A DNA stretch of 64,000 bases from Mimachlamys varia (GCA_947623455.1 OX392536.1:8737282-8801281), one strand, 5' to 3'. Shown: positions 49,655-61,797, counted from the stretch's first letter. Notes: a model not told the origin generated them from the letters alone. Numbers and translations are program-made.

Positions 49655-50599
49655 GTAAGTGTTTCTTATATATGTTGATCTTTTTATTGTTTCCCGGCAA
49701 TATTACCTATTAGATTTGCCAATGGTAAGTCTAAAGAATCCCTATTGATAAAGTTTTGCCACTTCAGATTTTATTAAAGATGTCGACTAGGGCTGTACCT
49801 AGCGCCAAACTTATAAAATATTTCTCTCTTATCATTAGAAGCTTATTTCTCTAAACGATATTCAGGGATATAAAAAGATAGTCAAAACAATTTTATCAAC
49901 TATTTTGGCATAGACAAAATATTATTTAATGAGGATGTCGTCGTGTAACTCCTTGTTTTTTCTGTTCGAATTTATTCATTTTTATTAGTTTTATGCACTC
50001 TACATTTGCACATTACGTATGTACAGCACGCTATGTTCATAACGATATGGTAACAATAAAACAATCAACGAATGCAAAAGCGTCAACAAAATAATATTCC
50101 GAACTCAAAATATTGGGAAGTATATACACAAGAAAAGTAGCACAAAATAAATACAGCTCATATAATCAAACATTCTGAAGCAGGCTCCCTGATGAAAAAA
50201 CTTTTTATACGTGCCATCTTCTCATTAAAATGTGATATTCAGAAGTTCACAATTAGACAGACATTTATTTTATTTGAAAATTTGTTTGCTATATGTAGTT
50301 GTTTCATTATCTATTTATTTATTTGTTGTTTGAAACAGGTCGGGATTCATTAAAGCCCTCACAAAAAAAATAAGAGTACTTATTATATATATATATACAT
50401 TTGTAAATGAAATATTGTACATTATGTGAGGTAGTATTATGGACACACTCTAGTAATCACAATGTCATACATCCATCAAAATCCTTGTTTTTCTATGATC
50501 TATCAAAACGCTATAGGCGTTTTCCTGATCGATTTTTGTGATGTTATGTTGTGTGATGATGCAAAATAAGTGTTTTATTCGAATGTTTCTTGGCTGAAT
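49655..50599. other. Unassigned sequence before the array
   Basis: Nothing gene-like seen. About 50075-50110 (GCGTCAACAAAATAATATTC, CCGAACTCAAAAT) is a fragment of repeat family F in the opposite orientation. A (TA)n run lies near 50382. Confidence 0.45.
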
Positions 50600-50792
50600 A
50601 ATATATATGACCGGCTTATCATAAAATGATTAGCTTTAATCTTCAAAACAATTAACTCTGTTAATATTAAAATGGTTAATTCTCCTTGTCTCGAATAATC
50701 AGAACAGTATTAAGACATTTGTAATACATATCACCAGATAATAACCTTCTGCATTGTAGTAATATGTAATGATCATTTTACATCATTTATAG

Positions 50793-50842
50793 GATGCTGC
50801 AAACTATTTTGTTGTATTAAATTCACATTTACATCTATCTAA
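50793..50842 (+). CDS. R block 1: Cys-Cys-x3-Cys-Cys reading frame
   Basis: After CATTTATAG the phase-1 frame reads Gly (if completed by G), Cys-Cys, three residues, Cys-Cys, then eight residues and TAA. The DNA between the cysteine codons has diverged from other R blocks (Lys-Leu-Phe against Ile-Leu-Pro), yet all four Cys codons remain. No S block is visible upstream within the window. Confidence 0.35.
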
Positions 50843-51662
50843 ACATTGATTATTTTGCTGCATCTCACTTAATTATTTTGAATGAGTATAATTGTGTCAA
50901 TCATACCCAGCTTTACAACGACAACATTATTTGTTATTCGTTTCAGAACTGTCACTTGGTAGTTACTTATAAAAATAATATTTATTTCGAACGCCCAAGC
51001 GGCACGAAGCGCCGCAGGGTTTTGATCTGTATACACTTTGTGCATTCCAGTGCTTCCAATGCGTGAAAACCTTCTAGGAATTTGAAGCCGCATACTGCCT
51101 ACATAAATTAATATAACGGTATTCATCATAGTTTCATAAAAGCAAATAGCCATTGCAGTGGGGATATCCCAACAACTAAGTATTCTATCCTCACATTTAA
51201 ATGTTTCATTTTTAATATTTTCCCATTAAAACGGATCGTTTCGTTTCACTTCCTCGGATTTAAAATTCCAACGAAACAACGGTAGAATAAATGGTTGTGT
51301 AACTGCATCTTTGTAATACAAATTGTTGACTCATCCCTGCCTGAAATGTTTCCATTTATCAGCCAACGGAGAGTTGAAAAATGCTCATGTATTCTGTGAT
51401 GAAGTTCTTTTATACCACACATTAAACAGCATGCTACCCGAAAGAAACAAATTGACAATTATAAGATAAATCAATACCTTTCAATTTCCGAAAAAATGAT
51501 ATTGTTTTCCTTTAGTTCATTTCTAAATGTTCATAGCTTCAATGATCTTGTTTAATTAGCATAACAATTAAATATGTTGATATTTACGTGGTTCATTTTC
51601 CTTTGGTCCAGTGATTTTAAAATCATTAAAGTTAATCAGTAATTTTTACAATTATAAATGAT

Positions 51663-51723
51663 ATGATGTTCATTCTTTCCTTTTTCATTTCCTCCCTGGT
51701 TCCTGTGGTATTACCAATAGTTG
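51663..51723 (+). CDS. S block 1: signal-peptide-like exon, donor altered
   Basis: ATG-ATG start and a hydrophobic 19-codon frame (SFFISSLVPV core). The donor position reads GGAGTTAG, so the usual GTAAGT is lost unless GTTAGT three bases later is used. The next R block downstream (near 52935) has lost its AG. Confidence 0.3.
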
Positions 51724-53066
51724 GAGTTAGTTAAGAAATATTTTTATTCTTCCTATTAGTGATTTTTTTCATTACCTTAACTATACACTTCAATTAATGT
51801 TCAAAGCATATCTTACTTAAATATTTGGACTGAATTAATTAAAGCAATCATTTAACATTTCAAAACGACAACATTCTTTAAAAGTCTACTTAAAATAACC
51901 AACGGGAAAACTCTAAAAAAAAAAGATTATATTTTTTTACATAATGAATTGTTTTGATACCATATTTAAAATAGTGTGTAAGTTGCAAGACAAATACATA
52001 ACAAGTATCAGCTATATCAATCGCTTTCATATCTGCAACAAAAATCCACTGTCAATTGTTGTAGCATTTCTAAATGTCAATTGCTTAAATGGTCTTGTTT
52101 AAGGATCTTCTCTTGTGAAAAGTCAAAATTTTGTAACGACTAACTTTTTTTGATATACGTTTTTGAAAAAAAAGAGTCCATTGCATATCAGAAAATGCAA
52201 AAAAGAAATATATGGTAGTGAACTCGTTTTTGTGCTATACTCTGTCAAAGATACCAAAATGAGCAAAACACGTGATCTATGTGAAATATGCTGTTTTGGC
52301 CAATTGCAGGACAATTTCATTCAATATCTTCCAGGTTTGTGATCAGATATGTATGATTGCTTGCAGAATTGACAAAAATAGTATTTTCTTACAATTTATA
52401 AATTAAAAAAACTAATTTTAGCAACAAATTTTGCTTAGATTTTTTGCAGATCAAAATGAAATGGGTTTCTCACTCTAAATCCCTGACAAGAAATAAACAA
52501 TGAATAAATTATGTTGGCGAATCATACACAAATGCACAACGACAGCATTCTTTTAAAAGTCAATATAGATTAGCCAACTAGCAATCTCTAAAAGGAAATT
52601 ATATTTTGTTTTATGTAATAAAGTGCATTTACAACATATATGAAAACAATGTGTCAGTGCAAGAGACTTTATTGACAATTATCAGATAAATCAAATACTT
52701 TCATTCCTGAAAAAATCCACATTATCTACACGTTGCATCATTTCTAAATGTTCATAGCTTTAATGGTTTTGTTTAATCAGTATAACAATTAAATGTGTTA
52801 ATATGTATATGATTGATTTTACCTTGTCTCGATAAGCTGATCATTATTTGGACATTTGTGATAGATATCACCAGCCTATCAGCTACTGTGTCATAGTTAT
52901 ATAGGTATGTAATGATCATTTTACATCATTTACGGAATGCTCTATACTTTTTTTGCAGAAATAAATGTCACATTTACGGACATTTCTTTTGCTGCACAAT
53001 GGAATGTATCCAATGATTTTAAATCATTAAAGTTAATCAGTAATTGTTAGAATTGTATTTGAAATA

Positions 53067-53122
53067 ATGAGTATTTTTTCATTTTTATCTCCTCCTGGTT
53101 CCTGTGGATATATCAATAGTTG
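53067..53122 (+). pseudogene. S block 2, frameshifted
   Basis: A one-base deletion in the CTCCCTGG run (CTCCTGG) shifts the frame. Donor GTAAGC is still present at 53123. Upstream, the R block at about 52935 has ACGG in place of ATAG. Confidence 0.5.
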
Positions 53123-53566
53123 GTAAGCAATAAATTTGTTCTTTTTTAGTGTTTGCCTACACTACCTTAGCTTAACTGATATTGAAAACACATCTCATTT
53201 AAATATCTGTGATGAATACAAATGTATCAATTTTACTCAGGTTTACAATGACAACATCTTTTATAAATCATTTTAATAGCCAACGGAATCTTTAAAAAAG
53301 ATGCTTATTTATTATGTAATAAAGTTCTTATATACCATATATCAAACAGTATGCTACCGAAAGAAAACATATAAACAAATATAATATGAATTAAAAGCTT
53401 TCAATTTCCGCAAATAAAATGATATTGTCTTCATTTTCTATCATTTCTAAATGGACATATGCTTATATATCACCAGCCTAGAAGCTACTGTGTTGTTATA
53501 TATATACCATCAGCTACTGTGTTGTAGTTATATCTGTATGTAATGATCAGTTTACATCATTTATAG

Positions 53567-53646
53567 GACGCTACATACTTCCTTGTTGTAAAAAAGTTCA
53601 CATTTACTTCTATATAAACATTTCTTTTACTACACAAGGTATTTGA
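53567..53646 (+). CDS. R block, type 2 (one Cys pair, longer tail)
   Basis: After TTTATAG the phase-1 frame reads Arg-Tyr-Ile-Leu-Pro-Cys-Cys and continues for a total of 25 codons to TGA. Type 2 has CGC-TAC where type 1 has TGC-TGC, so the first cysteine pair is replaced. Confidence 0.3.
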
Positions 53647-53704
53647 TCCATTGATTTTTAAATCATTAAAGTTAATATCAGAAATTGTTACAATTATTAA
53701 TGAT

Positions 53705-53765
53705 ATGATGTTTAATCTTTTCTTTTTCATCTTCTCCCTGGTTCCTGTGGCAATATCAATAGTCG
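53705..53765 (+). CDS. S block 3: signal-peptide-like exon, intact
   Basis: ATG-ATG, hydrophobic core of Phe/Leu/Ile/Val, ends in phase 1 with G before GTAAGT (53766). Compatible with R at 54293 (527-base intron) to give a small secreted cysteine peptide. No propeptide between signal and cysteine region is seen. Signal cleavage site not predicted here. Confidence 0.45.
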
Positions 53766-54292
53766 GTAAGTAATAATTTATTCCTTTTAGAAGTGATTGT
53801 TTACACTACATTAATTATACATTTCAATTGATGATGAAAACACATCTAACTTTCATATTTTTTATTAATACAATTGTATCAATTGTACTCAGAATAAAAA
53901 CGATAACATTCTTTATAAAATGTTTTAATATCCAACCGAGTCTTTAAAAAAGAAAACATGTTCATTTATTATGTGATTAAGTTTTTTATACCATACATTA
54001 AACAGTTTGCTTCACGAAGGAAAAAGTTATAAACAACTATAATATACATCAATAGCTTTCAATTTCGCAAAACATGATAATGTCTTTCTTTTGTATCATT
54101 TCTAAATGTTCATGGCATAAATGGTTATATTTAATTAGTATAACAATTAATTATGCTGATATGTATATGCTTTATTTCGTTTGTCTGGATAATCTGAACA
54201 TTATTTGGAAATGTGTTATATATATAACTAGCCTATCAGATACTGTGTTGTAGTTATATATGTATGTAATGATCATTTTGCATCATTTATAG

Positions 54293-54342
54293 GATGCTGC
54301 ATACTTCCTTGTTGCAATAAAGTTCACATTTCCATATATTAA
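54293..54342 (+). CDS. R block, type 1 (Cys-Cys-x3-Cys-Cys)
   Basis: AG at 54291-54292. The frame reads two vicinal Cys pairs separated by Ile-Leu-Pro, then a short basic/hydrophobic tail and TAA. AATAAA overlaps the codons after the last Cys, so it could be a poly(A) signal or simply Asn-Lys codons. Confidence 0.4.
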
Positions 54343-54628
54343 ACAGTGTGTGAATTGCAAGACAAATAACCAATAATTATCAGATATATTAATCGCTTTC
54401 ATTTCCGAAACCAAAATCAAATATCTACTATTTGTATCATTTCTAAATGTTCTTTGTATCAATTGTCTTGTTTAGTCTGTATAACAATTATTTGTGTCAA
54501 TATATATATGGTTTATTTTCAGTTGTCTCTATGATCTGATTAATATTTGGACATTTGTTATATATATACCATCAGCTACTGTGTTGTAGTTATATCTGTA
54601 TGTAATGATCAGTTTACATCATTTATAG

Positions 54629-54708
54629 GACGCTACATACTTCCTTGTTGTAATAAAGTTTACATTTACATCTATACGAACATTTCTTTTACTACACAAA
54701 GTATTTGA
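54629..54708 (+). CDS. R block, type 2
   Basis: Second R subunit of a long unit, with CGC-TAC at the first pair position; the frame extends to TGA at 54706. Confidence 0.3.
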
Positions 54709-54764
54709 TCGATTGATTTTTAAATCATTATAGTTGATCAGCAATTGTTAAAATTATTACTGAT

Positions 54765-54825
54765 ATGATGTTTAATCTTTCCTTTTTCATGTCCTCCCTG
54801 GTTCCTGTGGTAATATCAATAGGTG
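54765..54825 (+). CDS. S block 4: signal-peptide-like exon, intact
   Basis: Intact start, hydrophobic frame and GTAAGT donor (54826); last base G, compatible with R at 55352. Confidence 0.45.
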
Positions 54826-55351
54826 GTAAGTAATAATTTATTCTTTTTAGAAGTGATTGTTTACACCACATTAATTATACATTTCAATTAATGTTGAAAA
54901 CACATCTCACTTTCATATTTTTGATTAGTACAATTGTATCAATTGTACTCAGGTTTACAACGATCCTTTATAAAATATTTTGATAGCCAATGGAGAGTCT
55001 TTAAAAAAAGAAAACATTTATGATGAGATGAAGTTCTTATACCATACATTAAAAAAATTTAAACAGTACCTACACGAAAGAAAAAATATTGACAACTATA
55101 ACATACATCAATAGCTTTTAATTTCCGCAAAAAGGATGTTGTCTTCCTTTGTATTATTTCTAAATGTTCATAGCTTCAATGGTCTTGTTTGATTAGTATA
55201 ACAATTAATTGTGTTGATATTTTTATAGTTTATCTTGCTTTGTCCCGATGATCTGATCATTATTTGGACATTGGTTATTTAAATAACCAGCCTATCAGAT
55301 ACTGTGTTGTAGTTATATATGTATGTAATGATCATTTAGCATCATTTATAG

Positions 55352-55401
55352 GATGCTGCATTCTTCCTTGTTGCAATAAAGTTCACATTTCCATATATTA
55401 A
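55352..55401 (+). CDS. R block, type 1 (Cys-Cys-x3-Cys-Cys)
   Basis: As 54293, with one silent Ile codon change; partner of S block 4. Confidence 0.4.
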
Positions 55402-55692
55402 ACAGTGTGTGAATTGCAAGACAAATAACCAATAATTATCAGATATATTAATCGCTTTCATTTCCGAAACAAAAATCAAATATCTACTATTGTATCATTT
55501 CTAAATGTTCTTTGTATAAATTGTCTTGTTTAGTCGGTATAACAATTATTTGTGTCAATATATATATATATATGGTTTATTTTCAGTTGTCTCTATGATC
55601 TGATTAATATTTGGACATTTGTTATATATAAACCATCAGCTACTGTTTTGTAGTTTTATCTGTATGTAATGATCAGTTTACATCATTTATAG

Positions 55693-55772
55693 GACGCTAC
55701 ATACTTCCTTGTTGTAAAAAAGATTACATTTACATCTATACGAACATTTCTTTTACTATACAAGGTATTTGA
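55693..55772 (+). CDS. R block, type 2
   Basis: AATAAA is changed to AAAAAA here, removing the possible poly(A) signal while keeping the frame. Confidence 0.3.
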
Positions 55773-55830
55773 TCCATTGATTTTTAAATCATTAAAGTTA
55801 ATATCAGAAATTGTTACAATTATTAATGAT

Positions 55831-55891
55831 ATGATGTTTAATATTTTCTTTTTCATCTTCTCCCTGGTTCCTGTGGCAATACCAATAGACG
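55831..55891 (+). CDS. S block 5: signal-peptide-like exon, intact
   Basis: Intact with donor GTAAGT at 55892; last base G. Compatible with the five-cysteine R block at 56423. Confidence 0.45.
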
Positions 55892-56422
55892 GTAAGTAAT
55901 ATTTTTTCCTTTTAGAAGTGATAGTTTACACTACATTAATTATACATTTCAATTGATGTTGAAAACACATCTAACTTTCATATTTTTGATTAATATAATT
56001 GTATCAATTGTACTCAGAATAACAACGATAACATTCTTTATAAAATATTTTAATATCCAACGGAGAGTCTTTAAAAAAGAAAACATGTTCATTTATTATG
56101 TGATGAAGTTTTTCATACCATATATTAAACAGTTTGCTTCACGAAGGAAAACGTTATAAACAACTATAATATACATCAATAGCTTTCAATTTCGCAAAAC
56201 ATGATAATGTCTTTCTTTTGTATCATTTCTAAATGTTCATGGCATAAATGGTTATGTTTAATCAGTATAACAATTAATTATGTTGATATTTATGTGCTTT
56301 ATTTTCGTTTGTCTCAATAACTAAACATTATTATTTGGAAATGTGTTATATATATAACCAGCCTATCAGCTACTGTGGTGTAGTTATATATGTATGTAAT
56401 GATCATTTTACATCATTTATAG

Positions 56423-56502
56423 GATACTGCATACTTTCTTGTTGCAATAAAGTTCACATTCACCGACATTTCGTTTGCTGTTCAATGGATTTGATCCCAT
56501 GA
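56423..56502 (+). CDS. R block, hybrid type (five Cys)
   Basis: The frame has a single Cys then Cys-Cys, and about ten residues later another Cys-Cys pair before TGA, giving five Cys. It keeps the type-1 start but a longer tail (His-Arg-His-Phe-Val before the last pair). A close relative is at 62384. Confidence 0.4.
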
Positions 56503-56550
56503 TTTTTAGATCAATAAAGTTAATTAAAAATTGTAACAATTATTAATGAT

Positions 56551-56611
56551 ATGATGTTTATTCTTTCTTTTTTCATCTACTCTCTGGTTCCTGTGGATAT
56601 ACCAATAGTTG
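56551..56611 (+). CDS. S block 6: signal-peptide-like exon, intact
   Basis: Intact hydrophobic frame with Asp before Ile-Pro-Ile; donor GTAAGT at 56612, last base G. The upstream AG seen before most S blocks (GATCAG/AATCAG) is lost (AATTAAAA). Compatible with the type-2 R at 57137. Confidence 0.4.
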
Positions 56612-57136
56612 GTAAGTTATAAATGTGTTCTTCGTTTTAGTGAATATTTACACTATATTAACTATGCATTTGAACTGATGTTGAAAGCATAGCTTACTTA
56701 AATATTTGAGATGGATATAATTGTGGCAATCATCAAAATTTTCACAACGTCCACATTCTTAAGGAGTCAATTTAGAATAGACAACGCTCAATCTATAAAA
56801 ACAAAGATTATATTTTTATTATCCAATAAAGTGCTGTAGTACCATATATTAAACAGTGTGTGAATTGCAAGACAAATAACCAATAATTAATATATATATT
56901 AATCGCTTTCATTTCCGAAACCAAAATCAAATGTCTACTATGGATCATTTCTAAATGTTCTTTGTATAAATTGTCTTGTTTAGTCGGTATAACATTTAAT
57001 TGTGTCAATATATATACGGTGTATTTTCCTTTGCCTCTTTGATCTAATTAATATTTGGACATTTGTTATTCATAAACCATCAGCTACTGTGTTGTAGTTA
57101 TATCTGTATGTAATGATCAGTTTACATCATTTATAG

Positions 57137-57216
57137 GACGCTACATACTTCCTTGTTGTAATAAAGTTCACATTTACTTCTATATAAACATTTCTTTTAC
57201 TACACAAGGTATTTGA
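57137..57216 (+). CDS. R block, type 2
   Basis: Only R block of a short (0.72 kb) unit; one Cys pair, frame open to TGA. Confidence 0.3.
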
Positions 57217-57272
57217 TCCATTGATTTTTAAATCATTATAATTGATCAGCAATAGTTACAATTATTAATGAT

Positions 57273-57333
57273 ATGATGTTTAAACTTTCCTTTTTCATCT
57301 CCTCCCTGGTTCCTGTGGCAATATCAATAGACC
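57273..57333 (+). CDS. S block 7: intact frame, weakened donor
   Basis: The hydrophobic frame is intact but the donor is GTCAGT and the last base is C, which would give Arg at the junction. Its next R (57851) has ATAAG in place of ATAG-G, moving the AG by one base and breaking phase. Confidence 0.3.
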
Positions 57334-57850
57334 GTCAGTAATAATTTATTCCTTTTAGAAGTGATTGTTTACACTACATTAATTATACATTTCAATTGAT
57401 GATGAAAACACATCTCACTTTAATATTTTTGATTAATCAATTGCATCAATTGTACTCAGAATAACAACGATAATATTCTTTATAAAATATTTTAATATAC
57501 AACGGAGAGTCTTTAAAAAAGAAAACGTGTTCAATTATTCTGTGATGAAGTTTTTTATACCATACATTAAACAGTATGATTCACGAAAGAAAGACAAACA
57601 TACATCAATAGCTTTCAATTTCGCAAAACATGATAATGTCTTTCTTTTGTATCATTTCTAAATGATTATGGCATAAATGGTTATGTTTAATTAGTATAAC
57701 AATTAATTATGCTGATATGTATATGCTTTATTTCGTTTGTCTGGATAATCTGAACATTATTTGGAAATGTGTTATATATATAACTAGCCAATCAGATACC
57801 GTGTTGGAGTCAAATATGCATGTAATGATCATTTTGCATCATTTATAAGA

Positions 57851-57900
57851 TGCTGCATTTTTCCTTGTTGCAATAAAGTTCACATTTCCATATATTAAAC
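57851..57900 (+). pseudogene. R block, type 1, acceptor shifted
   Basis: ATAG|GATGC has become ATAAG|ATGC, so splicing at the AG would remove one base and lose the cysteine frame. Confidence 0.4.
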
Positions 57901-58062
57901 AGTGTGTGAATTGCAAGACAAATAACCAATAATTATCAGATATATTAATCGCTTTCATTTCCGAAACCAAAATCAAATGTCTACTATTTGTATCATTTCT
58001 AAATGTTTTTTGTATCAATTGTCCTGTTTAGTCTGTATAACAATTATTTGTGTCAATATATA

Positions 58063-59600
58063 CTGAAACGAAAAAGAAACGCAACTTCAAATTGTAGGTT
58101 TAATAAAATAATAATTGTGAGCATTATGTTTAAATTTCATATGTAATAGTTAATATTGAATATTGATGTAACATCCTTATTCAATATTTAGAGATTTTTA
58201 AGAACAGGTCACTTTGCTAGAAGGTCATGATTGGTAGTACCCTACGTGAATCCAAGTTGAAATGGCAGCAGTTTTGAAACCATGCCCTAATATCGTGTGT
58301 GTCCTCCTCGAACAGTTATCACATCTCTAATTCTTTGTTGCATTGAGTTCATCAGGGCATTGACTTTCCGTATTGGAATGTTATTCCATTCTTGGACGAG
58401 TGCATTTGCTAACTGAGGGAGTGTATTTGGGGGGTTACTGCGATTTCGAATTCTTCTGTCTAATTCATCCCACAAATGCTCGATTGGGGACAGGTCGGGG
58501 CTATATGGAGGCCAATCTATAGGAGCAATGTTCTGTGTCGCAAGAAAGTCTCTACAGACTCTTGCAACGTGTGGTCTCGCGTTATCTTGCTGAAAGGTTA
58601 GATGATGCTGCCTAACAAACGGCACAACATGGGGCCTAAGGATCTCATCCCGATAGCGTACGGCCGTTAAATTCCCATTGACTATCACCAAAGGCGTCTT
58701 CAAACCATGGGAGATTCCCGCCCAAACCATAACTGATCCACCCCCAAATCGGTCGTGTTCCAAAACACAGGCGTCAGCAAAACGTTCGCCTCGACGCCGG
58801 TACACACGTTGACGGCCATCTGCTCGAAATAACGTGAATCGAGATTCATCGGTGAAGAGCATAGACCTCCAACGTCTCATAGGAAAACGTCTGGGCATAT
58901 GTGCCGTTGCCCATTGCATACGACGTGCTCGACGTTGCGGTGTTAGTGGTAAACCAACGTACTGTCGCCTTGCACGCAAATTAGCCTCACGCAGTCTGTT
59001 GATCACTGTTTGGGGATGAATTCGACGGTTATGATTACCAATCGTATTCCTTGCCGTTTCACCGGCCGTTAATCTCCTGTTACGCAGGTGTGCCAACCTA
59101 AGAACCCGGTCTTGACGTCGCGACGTTACGCGTGGACGTCCTGATCTCGGCTGGTCATCGACTCTTCCTGTTGCGTTAAGACGTGAAACTAATCGACTAA
59201 TAGTCGATTTGTGAACTCTGAATTGTCGAGCGACGTGAAGTTGCGTGTTCCCTGCCAGAAGCATCGCTATAGCACGTCCTCTATCAACCTTTGATAACCG
59301 TGGCATAATTGTAAAAGGAATTATTGTTTGCAAAAGTATTGGCGATGATGTGGCTCAATGTTAGTGATGAATTGATACTGGTTTGAATGAAAAAAGAACG
59401 CATATGTTTGTACAGGCACGGTTTTTGATGTTTTTACCGCGCCGGAAGTGCATAGGTCTCTAGTCACACTTGGGTGATTTTGAAGATTGGTATGGGTGTT
59501 AGGCAGGTTGCATGTTTATATCGGCGATTTTTATACAGATATGTATATTTAATACAAAATTAATCACAATTTTCCATGTTGCGTTTCTTTTTCGTTTCAG
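58063..59600 (-). mobile_element. Intact Tc1-like transposon, 1538 bp, TA target duplication
   Basis: Ends CTGAAACGAAAAAGAAACGC and its reverse complement form a 23-base perfect terminal inverted repeat. TA flanks both sides (58061-58062 and 59601-59602). The empty site is visible in sister units (GTCAATATATATATGG), so the insertion is later than the amplification of this unit type. Contains one intact transposase gene. Confidence 0.95.
58287..59333 (-). CDS. Tc1-family transposase (DD34E), intact
   Basis: Encodes 348 residues, the usual size for Tc1 transposases (about 340). Cuts and joins its transposon at TA sites, acting in the nucleus on the terminal repeats. The N-terminus has two helix-turn-helix (paired-like) DNA-binding domains (about residues 10-125) with a GRPR-type hinge (SGRPRV near 64-69). 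The catalytic domain shows Asp in FTDESRF (about 165), Asp in QQDNARPH (about 250), and Glu in SPDLSPIEHLWDE, 34 residues after the second Asp. The likely start is the internal Met of MPRLSKVDRG, since the first nine residues are not family-like. GC content is clearly higher than the flanking array, fitting recent horizontal or intragenomic arrival. No frameshift or stop. Confidence 0.96.
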   Translation of the reverse strand: MQTIIPFTIMPRLSKVDRGRAIAMLLAGNTQLHVARQFRVHKSTISRLVSRLNATGRVDDQPRSGRPRVTSRRQDRVLRLAHLRNRRLTAGETARNTIGNHNRRIHPQTVINRLREANLRARRQYVGLPLTPQRRARRMQWATAHMPRRFPMRRWRSMLFTDESRFTLFRADGRQRVYRRRGERFADACVLEHDRFGGGSVMVWAGISHGLKTPLVIVNGNLTAVRYRDEILRPHVVPFVRQHHLTFQQDNARPHVARVCRDFLATQNIAPIDWPPYSPDLSPIEHLWDELDRRIRNRSNPPNTLPQLANALVQEWNNIPIRKVNALMNSMQQRIRDVITVRGGHTRY

Positions 59601-59728
59601 TATATATATGGTTTATTTTCCGTTGTCTCTATGATCTGATTAATATTTGGACATTTGTTATATATAAACCATCAGCTACTGAGTGGTAGTTACATTTGTA
59701 TGTAATGATCAGTTTACATCATTAATAG

Positions 59729-59808
59729 GCCGCTACATACTTCCTTGTTGTAATAAAGGTCACATTTACATCTATACGAACATTTCTTTTACTACACAAG
59801 GTATTTGA
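59729..59808 (+). CDS. R block, type 2
   Basis: Starts GGC-CGC; first half of its subunit is separated from the rest of the unit by the Tc1 insertion. Frame otherwise intact. Confidence 0.3.
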
Positions 59809-59869
59809 TCCATTGATTTTTAAATCATTAAAGTTAATATCAGAAATTGTTACAATTATTAATGATATA

Positions 59870-59927
59870 ATGTTTAATCTTTCCTTTTTCATCTCCTCCC
59901 TGGTTCCTGTGGCAATATCAATAGGGC
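59870..59927 (+). CDS. S block 8: first Met lost, second kept
   Basis: ATA-ATG in place of ATG-ATG; hydrophobic frame intact; donor GTAAGT at 59928; last base C. Followed after 181 bases by another S block, so it has no R block of its own. Confidence 0.3.
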
Positions 59928-60050
59928 GTAAGTAATAATTTATTACTTTTAGAAGTGATTGTTTACACTACATTAATTATACATTTCAATTGATGATGAA
60001 AACACATCTCACTTTCATATTTTTGAGCAATTGTTATAATTATTAATGAT

Positions 60051-60112
60051 ATGATTTTTAATCTTTCCTTTTTTCATTTCCTCCCTGGTTCCTGTGGCAA
60101 TATCAATAGACT
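60051..60112 (+). pseudogene. S block 9, frameshifted
   Basis: An extra T in the run before CATTTCC shifts the frame. Donor GTAAGT kept. Lies 181 bases after S block 8, a partial duplication. Confidence 0.5.
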
Positions 60113-60624
60113 GTAAGTAATAATTTATTCCTTTTAGGAGTGATTCTTTACACTACATTAATTATACATATCAATTGATGATGAAAACACATCTCACTTT
60201 CATATTTTTGATTAATCAATTGCATCAATTGTACTCAAAATAACAACGATAATATTCTTTATAAAATATTTTATTATATAACGGAGAGTCTTTAAAAAAA
60301 AACGTGTCCATTTATTATGTGATGAAGTTTTTTATACCATATATTAAACAGTATGATTCACGACAGAAAAAATACATACATCAATAGCTTTCAATTTCGC
60401 AAAACATGATAATGTCTTTCTTTTGTATCATTTCTAAATGATCATGGGATAAATGGTTATGTTTAATTAGTATAACAATTAATTATGCTGATATGTATAT
60501 GCTTTATTTCGTTTGTCTGGATAATCTGAACATTATTTGGAAATGTGTTATATATATAACTAGCCTATCCGATACTGTGTTGTAGTTATATATGTATGTA
60601 ATGATCATTTTGCATCATTTATAG

Positions 60625-60674
60625 GATGCTGCATACTTCGTTGTTGCAATAAAGTTCACATTTCCATGTATTAA
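60625..60674 (+). CDS. R block, type 1 (Cys-Cys-x3-Cys-Cys)
   Basis: Both Cys pairs kept, with Arg in place of Pro between them; tail ends Met-Tyr-stop. The nearest S block upstream is frameshifted. Confidence 0.35.
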
Positions 60675-60958
60675 ACAGTGTGTGAATTGCAAGACAAATA
60701 ACTAATAATTATCAGATATATTAATCGCTTTCATTTCCGAAACCAAAATCAAATATCTACTATTTGTATCATTTCTAAATGTTCTTTGTATAAATTGTCT
60801 TGTTTAGTCGGTATAACAATTAATTGTGTCAATATATATATATGGTTTATTTTCCGTTGTCTCTATGATCTGATTAATATTTGGACATTTGTTATATACC
60901 ATCAGCTACTGTTTTGTAGTTATATCTGTATGTAATGATCAGTTTACATCATTTATAG

Positions 60959-61038
60959 GCCGCTACATACTTCCTTGTTGTAATAAAGTTCACATTTACA
61001 TCTATACGAATATTTCTTTTACTACACAAAGTATTTGA
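60959..61038 (+). CDS. R block, type 2
   Basis: As 59729, frame open to TGA. Confidence 0.3.
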
Positions 61039-61094
61039 TCCATTGATTTTTAAATCATTATAGTTGATCAGCAATTGTTATAATTATTAATGAT

Positions 61095-61156
61095 ATGATT
61101 TTTAATCTTTCCTTTTTTCATTTTCTCCCTGGTTCCTGTGGCAATATCAATAGGGC
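61095..61156 (+). pseudogene. S block 10, frameshifted
   Basis: Same extra T as S block 9, so the two share descent. Donor GTAAGT kept. The R block that follows (about 61668) has ACCGG in place of ATAGG and no acceptor. Confidence 0.5.
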
Positions 61157-61797
61157 GTAAGTAATAATTTATTCCTTTTAGAAGTGATTGTTTACACTAT
61201 ATTAATTATACATTTCAATTGATGTTGAAAATACATCTCACTTTCATATTTTTGATTAATACAATTGTATCAATTGTACTCAGAATAACAACGATAATGT
61301 TCTTCATAAAATATTTTAATATCCAACGGAGAGTCTTTAAAAAAAAGAAAACATGCTCAGTTATGATGAGATCAAGTTATTTTATACCATACATTTAATA
61401 ACAATTAAACAGTACCTACACGAAAGAAAAACTATTGACAATTATAACATACATCAATAGCTTTCAATTTCACAAAAAAAAAAAAAAAATCATATTATCT
61501 TCCTTTGTATTAGTATAACATTTAATTGTGTTGATGTTGATATAGTTTACCTTGCTTTGTCCCGATGATCTTATCATGATTTGGACATTTGTTATTTAAA
61601 TAACCATCCTATCAGCTACTGTGTTGTAGTAATATCTGTATGTAATGATCATTTTACATCATTTACCGGATGCTCCACACTTTTTCTTGCAATAAAGTTC
61701 ACATTTACGGACATTTTGTTTGCTGCACAATGAATGTGATCTTATGATTTTTAAATCATTAAAGCTAATATCAGAAATTGCTACAATTATTAATGAT

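Noticed and set aside
55953..56159. 68-codon frame in the array, with a relative at 63358
   Set aside because: It starts in the S-R intron and is disrupted in other units, unlike the S and R frames.
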